In this document: piece after piece, positions 44,377 to 52,035 of the stretch
Numbering within the stretch: the stretch's first letter is position 1
Layout: every line of letters starts with the position of its first letter
Assembly: GCA_017882855.1 (NCBI GenBank)
Contig: JADGOR010000002.1
Coordinates: 32,715-96,714, forward strand
Length of the DNA: 64,000 nucleotides
Reading direction: 5' to 3'
Origin: Cellulomonas sp.
Lineage (GTDB): Bacteria; Actinomycetota; Actinomycetes; Actinomycetales; Cellulomonadaceae
Program-made: the position numbers and the translations under genes
Notes under the pieces: model-generated
What the model was told of the DNA's origin: nothing
The model's database searches: none
Seen by the model: only the letters and a program-made list of their open reading frames with translations

Positions 44377-45702
44377 ATGGCTCTGGACCAGGCGCTGGTG
44401 CGACGCCTCCGGGAGGAGGTCGCCGATGTGCTCGCCCGGCAGCGACGCGACGACGCTGCCGCCGGGATGCTGCCGATGTCCGGCGAGGACGAGCGGCAGT
44501 TCGCGCGCGCGGTGATCAACCGCGTGCTGGACGGCTATGCACGCTCGGAGCTCGCGGCCGGACGCACGCCGCCAGGCCCGCACGAAGAGGAGGACATCTC
44601 CTCGGGCATCCACGCGGCCCTGTTCGGCGTCGGCCGCCTGCAACCGCTCCTGGACGACCCCGACGTGGAGAACATCGACATCAACGGCTACGACCACGTC
44701 TTCGTGCAGTACTCCGACGGACGCGAGGCCAGGATGCCGCCGGTCGCCGAGTCCGACGACGAGCTCGTGGAGCTGGTCCAGATCCTGGGGGCGTATTCCG
44801 GCTTGACCAGCCGTCCGTTCGACTCCGCGAACTCTCAGCTGGACATTCGGCTGCCCGACGGGAGTCGGCTGTCGGCGGTGATGGGCGTCTGCGCCCGGCC
44901 GTCGGTGTCGGTCCGGCGGGCCCGCCTGGCGCGGGTGCACCTGGAGGACCTGGTGCGGCTGGGTTCGATGACCACGGAGGTGGCTGCGTTCCTTTCCGCG
45001 GCGGTCACAGCGCGCAAGAACGTGATGATTGCCGGTGCCACCAACGCCGGCAAGACGACATTGTTGCGGGCGCTGGCCAACGAGATCCCGCCGTACGAAC
45101 GGCTGATCACCGTGGAGCGGGCGCTGGAGCTGGGGCTCGGGGAGTTCGTCGACCTGCACCCCAACGTCGTGGCCCTCGAGGAGCGGCTGCCCAACTCCGA
45201 GGGCAACGGGGCCATCACGATGGCTGAGCTCGTCCGGCGCAGCCTGCGGATGAACCCCAGCCGCGTCATCGTGGGCGAGGTGCTGGGGGACGAGATCGTC
45301 ACCATGCTCAACGCCATGAGCCAGGGCAACGACGGGTCGCTGTCCACGATCCACGCGAACAGCTCGATCGAGGTGTTCAACCGCATCTCGACCTACGCCA
45401 TCCAGTCCGTCGAGCGACTGCCGGTCGAGGCCACCATGATGCTCATCGCCGGCGCGATCGATTTCGTGGTCTTCGTCCAGAAGCAGAACGACTTCCACGA
45501 GGGCGGTCGGCTCCGCCGGTTCGTATCCAGCATCCGTGAGGTCAACGGCGTCGACGGTCGGGTCCTGTCGAGCGAGGTGTTCGCCCCGGCAGCCGACGGT
45601 ACGGCCGTCGCGGCCGCACCGATCGGCTGCATCGGCGACCTCACCGCCGTGGGTTACGCCCCGGGTTACGCCCCGGGCTACGCCGGGGCTCGGGGGTTCT
45701 GA
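44377..45702 (+). CDS. CpaF/TadA secretion ATPase
   Basis: 441 residues, type II/IV secretion ATPase that powers Tad pilus assembly. Walker A GATNAGKTTLLRAL is at about residue 221. The Asp box EIPPYERLITVERALELGL, the Walker B-type RMNPSRVIVGEVLGDEIVTM, and the His box GNDGSLSTIHANSS follow. The N-terminal ENIDINGYDHVFV region is typical of CpaF. The C-terminus ends in a GYAPGYAPGYAG repeat that is not part of the conserved fold. Its TGA overlaps the next ATG (TGATG). Confidence 0.95.
   Translation: MALDQALVRRLREEVADVLARQRRDDAAAGMLPMSGEDERQFARAVINRVLDGYARSELAAGRTPPGPHEEEDISSGIHAALFGVGRLQPLLDDPDVENIDINGYDHVFVQYSDGREARMPPVAESDDELVELVQILGAYSGLTSRPFDSANSQLDIRLPDGSRLSAVMGVCARPSVSVRRARLARVHLEDLVRLGSMTTEVAAFLSAAVTARKNVMIAGATNAGKTTLLRALANEIPPYERLITVERALELGLGEFVDLHPNVVALEERLPNSEGNGAITMAELVRRSLRMNPSRVIVGEVLGDEIVTMLNAMSQGNDGSLSTIHANSSIEVFNRISTYAIQSVERLPVEATMMLIAGAIDFVVFVQKQNDFHEGGRLRRFVSSIREVNGVDGRVLSSEVFAPAADGTAVAAAPIGCIGDLTAVGYAPGYAPGYAGARGF
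45651..45686. repeat. 12-bp tandem repeats at the end of the CpaF-like gene
   Basis: Two perfect copies of GGGTTACGCCCC (45651-45662, 45663-45674) and a diverged third (45675-45686). They encode the terminal GYAPGYAPGYAG. Twelve bases keeps the frame. Confidence 0.85.
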
Positions 45703-46583
45703 TGCTCACGTCCACTCTGTTGGTGACTCTCCTCGGCGCTGTGGCGGGTGGTGGCGTCGTGCTCCTCGTCGCTGCACTGAGGGGGACCACGCCACGCGGC
45801 GGGGGCCTCGTCCGCGGCGGCCCCTCGTGGCATGAGCGGATCGGCCGGCAAGCTGTGATCGCCGTGATCGTCGGCGCGGTGGTGCTGCTGGTGACCTCGT
45901 GGCCGGTCGCGGCGCTCGCATCGATGGCACTCGTCCTTGGCTGGTCGTCACTGTTCGGGGGGGCTCGGCTGGAGCGGCAGGCCGCCGCCAGGATCGAGGG
46001 CCTGGCCGCCTGGACCGAGTCGCTGCGCGACACGATCGCGGGCGCCGTCGGGCTCGAACAGGCGATCCCGGCCACGGTGTACGCCGCCTCGCCCGCGATC
46101 CGAACGCAACTGCGGCTGGTGGTCGACCACCTGCGGGTGCGGGTTCCCCTGCCGGTAGCCCTGCAGCGACTCGCGGACGAGCTCGACGACCCGAGCGCCG
46201 ACCTGGTTGTCGCAGCTCTGATCCTCAACGCCAAGCTGCGCGGGCCTGGGCTACGTCAAGTGCTGACGTCGCTGTCCGAGGCAGCTCGGGCCGAGCTCGA
46301 CATGCGTCAGCGGGTGGCGGCCGGCCGGAGTGCCACCCGGCGGTCGGCGCAGATCGTGATGATCTTCTCCGTCGCCGTGATCGCGCTCCTGACCGTGCTG
46401 AACCCGAAGTATGTCGAGCCGTATGGCTCGGTGACCGGCCAGCTCGTGCTGGTCGTCGTTGCCGCCTGCTTCGCCGGCGGCTTCTTGTGGATGAAGCGGC
46501 TCTCCGGGATCGACATGCCCGAGCGGTTCCTGGTGGCAACCGAAGAACGGCGCCCGGCTCCCCGGGCGGAGGTTCCGCGATGA
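45702..46583 (+). CDS. TadB-like inner-membrane platform protein (T2SS F family)
   Basis: 293 residues. Membrane helices at about residues 5-25 and 45-80 and a C-terminal pair (IVMIFSVAVIALLTVLNPKY and LVLVVVAACFAGGFLW) flank a cytoplasmic F domain: AWTESLRDTIAGAVGLEQAI, LPVALQRLADELDDPSADLV. TadB and TadC form the platform on which CpaF acts. Overlaps the CpaF stop by 1 base and the TadC start by 4. Confidence 0.9.
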   Translation: MLTSTLLVTLLGAVAGGGVVLLVAALRGTTPRGGGLVRGGPSWHERIGRQAVIAVIVGAVVLLVTSWPVAALASMALVLGWSSLFGGARLERQAAARIEGLAAWTESLRDTIAGAVGLEQAIPATVYAASPAIRTQLRLVVDHLRVRVPLPVALQRLADELDDPSADLVVAALILNAKLRGPGLRQVLTSLSEAARAELDMRQRVAAGRSATRRSAQIVMIFSVAVIALLTVLNPKYVEPYGSVTGQLVLVVVAACFAGGFLWMKRLSGIDMPERFLVATEERRPAPRAEVPR

Positions 46584-47500
46584 CCGCGGTGATGGTCGCC
46601 GGTGGGGTCGCCGGGCTCGGGGTGCTGTTGCTCGCCATGGTGCTCGCGCCGCCGCGAGTGCGGGCAGGCAGCGCGTTGGCACGGTTGGACCTGGCGAGGT
46701 CGCAGCACCGAGCCGAGGCCACGGCGGTACGGCTCGATCCGCGCCGCGCGCAGGCCCCGACGTGGCTGCGCGGCCTCGGCAAGCAGACCGTCGGGGTGCT
46801 CGGTGGCTGGGGGGTCGAGCTGGGGCAGCTGCGGTCCGACCTCGCGCTCCTCGGCCAGACCCTGGACACGTTCCTGGCCAGCATCGTGATCGCCGCGCTC
46901 TGCGGGCTGCTGGCGCCGCTGCTGGTGTCCGTGGCCGTCTTGGTGACCGGTGCACGAGTCGGCTTCGCCGTGCCGGTCGGGCTCGCCATGGTCACGGCAG
47001 CGCTCGCGGCCGCCACGCCCCTGGTGGCTGTGCGCGCGCGCGCCGCGAAACGCCGACGGGACTTCCGGCACGTGGTCGGGTCATTCCTCGACCTCGTCGC
47101 GATGAGCCTGGCAGGCGGACGCGGGGTTCCCGAGGCGCTCCAGGGTGCCTCCGAGCTGAGCGACGGCTGGGCGATGGTTCGGATCCGCAATGCCCTGACT
47201 GGTGCCCGCCTCCGCGGCGAGACCCCTTGGGTGGCGCTCGGCGCGCTCGGCGAGGAGATCCGGATCAACGAGCTGCGCGACCTCGCAGCGGCGCTTGCCC
47301 TGGTGGCGGAGGACGGTGCGAAGGTTCGTGAATCGTTGGCCGCGAGAGCCAACTCGATGCGTCGGCGTGAGCTGGCCGAGTCGGAGGGCAAGGCGGGGGA
47401 AGACTCCCAGTCGATGCTGGTCGCCCAGCTGCTGCTCTCGGTCGGATTCCTGGTCTTCCTGATATACCCGGCAATGGAGACGATGCTCGGTGGCCGGTAG
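46580..47500 (+). CDS. TadC-like inner-membrane platform protein (T2SS F family)
   Basis: 306 residues. N-terminal helix (AGGVAGLGVLLLAMVLAPPR), a central hydrophobic pair, and the F domain FLDLVAMSLAGGRGVPEALQ ... LGEEIRINELRDLAAALALV, ending with a last helix LLLSVGFLVFLIYPAMETML. Its pairing with the TadB gene by a 4-base overlap and its position before the pilin gene are as in other Tad loci. Confidence 0.9.
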   Translation: MTAVMVAGGVAGLGVLLLAMVLAPPRVRAGSALARLDLARSQHRAEATAVRLDPRRAQAPTWLRGLGKQTVGVLGGWGVELGQLRSDLALLGQTLDTFLASIVIAALCGLLAPLLVSVAVLVTGARVGFAVPVGLAMVTAALAAATPLVAVRARAAKRRRDFRHVVGSFLDLVAMSLAGGRGVPEALQGASELSDGWAMVRIRNALTGARLRGETPWVALGALGEEIRINELRDLAAALALVAEDGAKVRESLAARANSMRRRELAESEGKAGEDSQSMLVAQLLLSVGFLVFLIYPAMETMLGGR

Positions 47501-47566
47501 CGTCGCACCGGTACGAACCGGACGACCCACTCAGAACGTCGATGATGGAAAGGACCGGTAGGAGAC

Positions 47567-47815
47567 ATGAACTTCTCCCCGCTGACTCCCTGGGGATTCC
47601 TCGCCGCAGAGCTGCGTTGGCGGGTGGCCCGGGCCCGGAGCACTCCTGAGCGCGGTGCCTCGACCATCGAGTGGGTGATCATCACCGGGATCCTGGTCGC
47701 GATCGCGGTCGCCGTCGGCCTGGTCATCTACAACATGGTGACCAAGCAAGCGGCGAGCATCGACATCCCGGCCGCCCCGGGCGGCGGGGCCGGCGGAGGT
47801 GGCGGCGGACCGTGA
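47567..47815 (+). CDS. Flp-type type IVb prepilin
   Basis: 82 residues. After a 31-residue leader, RGASTIEWVIITGILVAIAV gives a prepilin-peptidase site (G before AST) with Glu at +5 and the hydrophobic N-terminal helix. Trp follows the Glu where classical Flp pilins have Tyr. The mature part is short and ends in a Pro/Gly-rich tail. It is the probable major pilin. No prepilin peptidase (TadV/CpaA) gene is in the window, so processing depends on one elsewhere. Its TGA overlaps the next GTG. Confidence 0.88.
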   Translation: MNFSPLTPWGFLAAELRWRVARARSTPERGASTIEWVIITGILVAIAVAVGLVIYNMVTKQAASIDIPAAPGGGAGGGGGGP

Positions 47816-48228
47816 TGCCGTGGAGCGCTGCGCGGCGGCCTGGCGCCAGGGACCGGGGTGCAACCTCGGTCGAGCTGGTCGTCTACACGCCGGTGCTGAT
47901 GCTGGTGATCTTCCTGACCGTGCAGTTCGCACTGACCTGGCACGGCAACCAGATCGCTGGGGCAGTGGCGCGCGAGGCCGCCCGGGTGGCCAGGGCAGGT
48001 GGCGGGACGGACTCGGCGATCGCACAGGCGAAGACCAGGGGAGCCGAGTACGCGGCTGCGATCGGTGGGGATGCCCTGAGGGACGTGAGCATCGAGGTGT
48101 CCTTGCCGGCGGACGGTGAGGTCGCGGTGACGGTGACCGGACGGTCGGTGGAGATCGTGCCGGGGTTCGCGCCGAGGGTGCACGTGTCGGTCCTCGGGCC
48201 GGTCGAGGTTTTCCGTCCTGACGTGTGA
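47812..48228 (+). CDS. TadE-like pseudopilin
   Basis: 138 residues. RDRGATSVELVVYTPVLMLV is a TadE-type start (G before ATSVE) and the helix continues VIFLTVQFALTWHGNQIAGA, then REAARVARAGG and a small extracytoplasmic domain. TadE-like minor pilins initiate or cap the pilus. GTG at 47812 or ATG at 47815 could be used; both lie at the end of the pilin gene. Confidence 0.86.
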   Translation: MMPWSAARRPGARDRGATSVELVVYTPVLMLVIFLTVQFALTWHGNQIAGAVAREAARVARAGGGTDSAIAQAKTRGAEYAAAIGGDALRDVSIEVSLPADGEVAVTVTGRSVEIVPGFAPRVHVSVLGPVEVFRPDV

Positions 48229-48259
48229 CGGAGCGGTGCAGGTGAGCGAGGGAGGGACG

Positions 48260-48667
48260 ATGCGGGGGCGCAGCGATGACCGAGGAACGATGGCCGTCGA
48301 GATCGTGATCCTCGTGCCTGTGCTCGTCATGGTCATGGTCTTGGTGGTCGCGTTCGGTCGGTACGTGTCTGCCGAGGGCGACACCCAGGCCGCGGCACGC
48401 GAGGCGGTTCGTGCTGCGACGCTCGAGCGCGACCCTGCGTCGGCGCAGATCGCTGCGCAGGACGCCGCGACGGCCATGCTGCCCGCGTCGTCGACCTGCT
48501 CGCCGGCGGCTCTCTCCGGCGCCTTCGTGCCCGGCGGAACAGTGACCGTCGAGCTGATCTGCCAGGTGTCGTGGGAGAACCTCGGTCTCGTCGGGCTCAG
48601 CGGGACGGTAGCGGTCCACGCCACCAGCTCGGCGCCTCTCGACCGCTTCCGTCGGACCGCGCCGTGA
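48260..48667 (+). CDS. Second TadE-like pseudopilin
   Basis: 135 residues. DDRGTMAVEIVILVPVLVMV is another TadE-type processing site (G before TMAVE) followed by a hydrophobic helix and AEGDTQAAAREAVRAATLER. Two Cys (STCSPAAL and ELICQVSW) could form a disulfide outside the membrane. The ATG at 48260 has GAGGGAGG about 5 bases upstream; GTG codons at 48236 and 48242 are less likely. Its stop overlaps the next GTG. Confidence 0.84.
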   Translation: MRGRSDDRGTMAVEIVILVPVLVMVMVLVVAFGRYVSAEGDTQAAAREAVRAATLERDPASAQIAAQDAATAMLPASSTCSPAALSGAFVPGGTVTVELICQVSWENLGLVGLSGTVAVHATSSAPLDRFRRTAP

Positions 48668-49134
48668 CCGCCGCAGTACGCGCCGTCGGCCGAGCCCGAC
48701 GCGCGAAGCACGGTGAGGAAGGAACCGTCTCGGTCTTCGTTCTCGTCCTGGTGGTGGCGCTGATGGTCGTCGCGGGCCTCGTGGTCGACGGTGGCCGGGC
48801 CGTGAATGGACGCGCTGCAGCCATGGACGCCGCCGAGCAGGCCGCGCGTGCGGGGGCCAACCAGGTTGATCTCGCGACGCTGCGGGCCACCGGCGAGGCT
48901 CGATTGGACCCGGCGGCGGCGCAGGCGGTCGCGGTCGACTACCTCGTTGCGAGCGGGTACGACGCCGCTCGCATCACGGCCACCGCCGACGCGGCCCAGG
49001 TGACAGTCACCGTGCGGGACGACATCCCCACGACGCTCCTGTCGCTCATCTTCATCCGATCGTTCGAGGTCGAGGGCGTCGCAACCGCACGTGCCGCCCT
49101 CGGCATCGCCGACGAGATCACGGGAGCACCATGA
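48664..49134 (+). CDS. TadG-like pilus assembly protein
   Basis: 156 residues. EEGTVSVFVLVLVVALMVVA is a TadG/TadE-type N-terminus, then GLVVDGGRAVNGRAAAMDAAEQAARAGANQ, the conserved DGGR...A...AA pattern of TadG proteins. The rest is a small extracytoplasmic domain. GTG start overlaps the previous TGA, and the end overlaps the next ATG by 4 bases, so the Tad locus runs straight into the LysM-BTAD gene. Confidence 0.84.
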   Translation: MTAAVRAVGRARRAKHGEEGTVSVFVLVLVVALMVVAGLVVDGGRAVNGRAAAMDAAEQAARAGANQVDLATLRATGEARLDPAAAQAVAVDYLVASGYDAARITATADAAQVTVTVRDDIPTTLLSLIFIRSFEVEGVATARAALGIADEITGAP

Positions 49135-52025
49135 CTGTTGCGGATCGGCAGACAACACCCCCCGGTCGAGCACGGGAGACCGGGCCGGCCCGTTTCCAGC
49201 GTCCTGAACAAGCGCCCCCGCGCCCAGCCGTGTTGCGCTCGATCGGGGCCGCGTTGTTGCTCCTCCTCATCGTCGTCGCGATCCCAGCCGCCTTGTTGTG
49301 GCTCGACGGGGTTCCGCGCCTCCCCACGTCGGTGCCGACCCGTGAGCAGCTCACTGCGACGATCGGCCCGGAGCAGGTCCTCTCGGTCCTGGTGTGGGTG
49401 GTCTGGCTGGCGTGGCTGCAATTCGCCATCTGCGTCCTGGTCGAGCTGCGCAGCGCCCTGTCCGGAGTGGGCCTCCCGGCCCGGGTACCGCTGTCGGGCC
49501 CCAGCCAGCGGTTTGCCCAGATCCTCGTGGCCTCGGTGCTCCTTCTCGTCACGGCGGTGGGACCGACGTCTGCGGTCGCGCGGGCGCCCATGCACCTTCC
49601 CGAGCACGGTTCCCAGACGGTCGCTGTTGCGACGGTGGGCGAGTCCGGGTCCCTCGGGGTCATCAGTGGTGATGCCTCGGCGGCGGTGCGCGCGGGTGAC
49701 GCCTCGACGGCGCCCGTCGCCGCTGTCACCTACCGCCTCGGCGATCTCGAACTCAGTCCCGAGGAGGGCGCCGCGCTCCTCGGCCGAAAGGTGCTCGTCG
49801 TGCAGCCTCCCGAGGGGCGCCACCATGACAACCTGTGGAGCATCGCGGAGCGAAGCCTGGGGGACGGCCGTCGGTACCAGGAGCTCTTCGAGCTCAACAA
49901 GGGGCGCCTGCAGGATGACGGCCGCGAGCTGACCCTCGCCCGGCTGATCCACCCCAACTGGCTGATGATCATGCCGGCGGACGCGGTCGGCGTCGAGCGG
50001 GTGGTCGCGGTACAGACTCCCGCGCTGTCGGCCCCGGCCGGTCTCACGTCGGCCTCGGCCGGTCTCACGCAGGCTTCGGGCAACGGGGTCGCTGACGCGG
50101 GCACGACCACGGTCGACCCGGCGCCGGGAGCGGTCGACGCGACCGACGTGATCAGGGCCCAGAGCGATGCGAACAACAGACTGCTCGGGGCCGGGCTCCT
50201 GGCCTTCTGCGTCCTGGCAGCGATCGAGCAGCTGCGCCGCCGCCGCCGCACCCCGGAGCCGTCCGAGGAAGCCGTCGAGCTCGAGGTCGCGCTGCGCGTC
50301 GGGGCGGACCCGGACCGGGCAGCCGCTCTCGATCGGAGCCTCCGCCACCTCGCCGGGGTGCTCCGGGAGACCGGGCGCGACCTGCCGGGGGTGTACGCCG
50401 CAACGGTCGATGACGTCGCGATCACTCTCCACCTTGCGCCGATGGACGACGCCGCGCCCGCGCCGTGGCAGGCGCACGACGACGGGCGGCGCTGGGTCCT
50501 CGACGTGGGGGCGCATCTCGGGGTGGGGCGCCGTCCGGCAATCGCGCCGTTCCCGGGTCTCGTCTCCCTCGGCCGGGATGCGTTGGGTGCTGATGTCCTC
50601 GTGGACCTGGAGGCCGCGCAGGGACCGGTCGCCGTCGTCGGGGACCCGACCGCGGCGCTGGAGGTCGCGACGGCACTGGCGATGGAGCTGGCCACGAACC
50701 GGTGGTCCGACCGGTTGCGCGTCACAGGCGTGGACCTTCCGACGGAGCTCTGCGTGCTCGATCCGGCTCGGTATCGGGCCGTCGGCTCGGTCGAGGATGT
50801 GCTGCCTGAGCTGCGCAAGCGGCGTGCGGACATCTTGGGGTCTGGAGTCCTGTCAGGCCGGTTGCGGCAGTCCGGCCCGTCGGCGTGGATGCCGGAGTAC
50901 CTGATCCTCGGGGTGCCACCGGAGGGCGCCGCGGTGGCGGAGATCCTCGATCTCGCCGCGACCGAGGCCAGATCCCCGCTCGGCGTCGTGTGCGTGGGCG
51001 AGTTCCCCGGCGCCCGCTGGCGGTTGGAGGTCGACAGCAGCGGATCGCTTGCGGTCCACCTGCTCGGCTTGAATGTCACCGGAAACCGGCTCAACCGCGC
51101 CCAGGTCGCCGCGGTGGCCGAGTTGCTCACGCCGTCTCCGGAACCCGATCACCTGGACGAGAGCCGCGTGGCCCTCGAGAACGAAGGGACCGTCGGTCGC
51201 CCCGACGTCGACCTGCCGGAGCATCCCGTCGACCTCGCCGGGTTCGCGACCGCCGCTGTCCGCGTCCAGGTCCTGGGTGCGCCGGGGGTCGAGGCCCACG
51301 GGGTGATCGACGCCGAACGTGTCGCTCTGGCCACCGAGCTGGTCGTGCACCTCGCTCTCCACCCGGACGGCGTGCATCCGACGGTGCTCGCCGCCTCACT
51401 GTGGCCCCGAGGCGTCACAGCCGAGGTCCGCGACGCCACGGTCGAACGCGCCCGGGTCTGGCTGGGCGTCGACGGCGCGGGCGTGCCCCACTTGCGTCAC
51501 GGAGGTGACGGCCGGCTGCGGCTCGGGCCGGGCGTCGTTCTGGACTGGGACGTGGTCCGGACCTTGCTTGCGCGTTCCCGCACGGTCGGAGACCTGGCGG
51601 AGGAACGTCGTCTGCTCACTCACGCGCTCCGCCTGGCGCACGGCGCGGTGCTCGCGGAATGGCCTGCGGGCCACTATGCGTGGCTGACGCGCGTCCGGCT
51701 GGAACGGGCGTCCCGAGACCTGCTCGTCGATGCCGCGCACCGCTTGGCGATCGTGTGCTGGTGCGATGACGACCCGGGTGCTGCGGGGGGAGCCGCGCGG
51801 GCGGGCCTTCGGGTTGCGCCGACCGAGGAGCTGTTGTGGCGTGACCTCTTGCGCGCCACGGCCGCGACGGGCGGGGCCGCGGCGGTACAGGAGGTCGCGG
51901 CAGAGCTGGAGCTCGCGCTGCACTCGGCCGGGTTGGGCGAGATGGCCGCCCCCACCGCTGCGCTCGTGGACGAGTTCCTGCCCGGCGGCTCGGACCCGGG
52001 TCGCGCCGTCGCCGGCCAGGCGTGA
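49131..52025 (+). CDS. Membrane protein with LysM-like and SARP-type (wHTH-BTAD) regions
   Basis: 964 residues. Helices at about 37-57, 85-105 and 127-147 are followed by a LysM-like segment at about 223-283 (HDNLWSIAERSLGDGRRYQE, LIHPNWLMIMP). A fourth helix lies at about 345-362. After a large cytoplasmic part comes a winged-helix region (VRVQVLGAPGVEAHGVIDAE ... LALHPDGVHPTVLAASLWPR) and then a BTAD helical region at about 820-950 (RLLTHALRLAHGAVLAEWPA ... LVDAAHRLAIVCW). SARP regulators are normally soluble; here the fold is tethered to the membrane beside a cell-wall-binding motif. It could sense wall state or pilus assembly, which is inference. Similar proteins do occur in other actinomycete Tad loci. 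Confidence 0.82.
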   Translation: MTVADRQTTPPGRARETGPARFQRPEQAPPRPAVLRSIGAALLLLLIVVAIPAALLWLDGVPRLPTSVPTREQLTATIGPEQVLSVLVWVVWLAWLQFAICVLVELRSALSGVGLPARVPLSGPSQRFAQILVASVLLLVTAVGPTSAVARAPMHLPEHGSQTVAVATVGESGSLGVISGDASAAVRAGDASTAPVAAVTYRLGDLELSPEEGAALLGRKVLVVQPPEGRHHDNLWSIAERSLGDGRRYQELFELNKGRLQDDGRELTLARLIHPNWLMIMPADAVGVERVVAVQTPALSAPAGLTSASAGLTQASGNGVADAGTTTVDPAPGAVDATDVIRAQSDANNRLLGAGLLAFCVLAAIEQLRRRRRTPEPSEEAVELEVALRVGADPDRAAALDRSLRHLAGVLRETGRDLPGVYAATVDDVAITLHLAPMDDAAPAPWQAHDDGRRWVLDVGAHLGVGRRPAIAPFPGLVSLGRDALGADVLVDLEAAQGPVAVVGDPTAALEVATALAMELATNRWSDRLRVTGVDLPTELCVLDPARYRAVGSVEDVLPELRKRRADILGSGVLSGRLRQSGPSAWMPEYLILGVPPEGAAVAEILDLAATEARSPLGVVCVGEFPGARWRLEVDSSGSLAVHLLGLNVTGNRLNRAQVAAVAELLTPSPEPDHLDESRVALENEGTVGRPDVDLPEHPVDLAGFATAAVRVQVLGAPGVEAHGVIDAERVALATELVVHLALHPDGVHPTVLAASLWPRGVTAEVRDATVERARVWLGVDGAGVPHLRHGGDGRLRLGPGVVLDWDVVRTLLARSRTVGDLAEERRLLTHALRLAHGAVLAEWPAGHYAWLTRVRLERASRDLLVDAAHRLAIVCWCDDDPGAAGGAARAGLRVAPTEELLWRDLLRATAATGGAAAVQEVAAELELALHSAGLGEMAAPTAALVDEFLPGGSDPGRAVAGQA

Positions 52026-52035
52026 CGGAGGCGGC

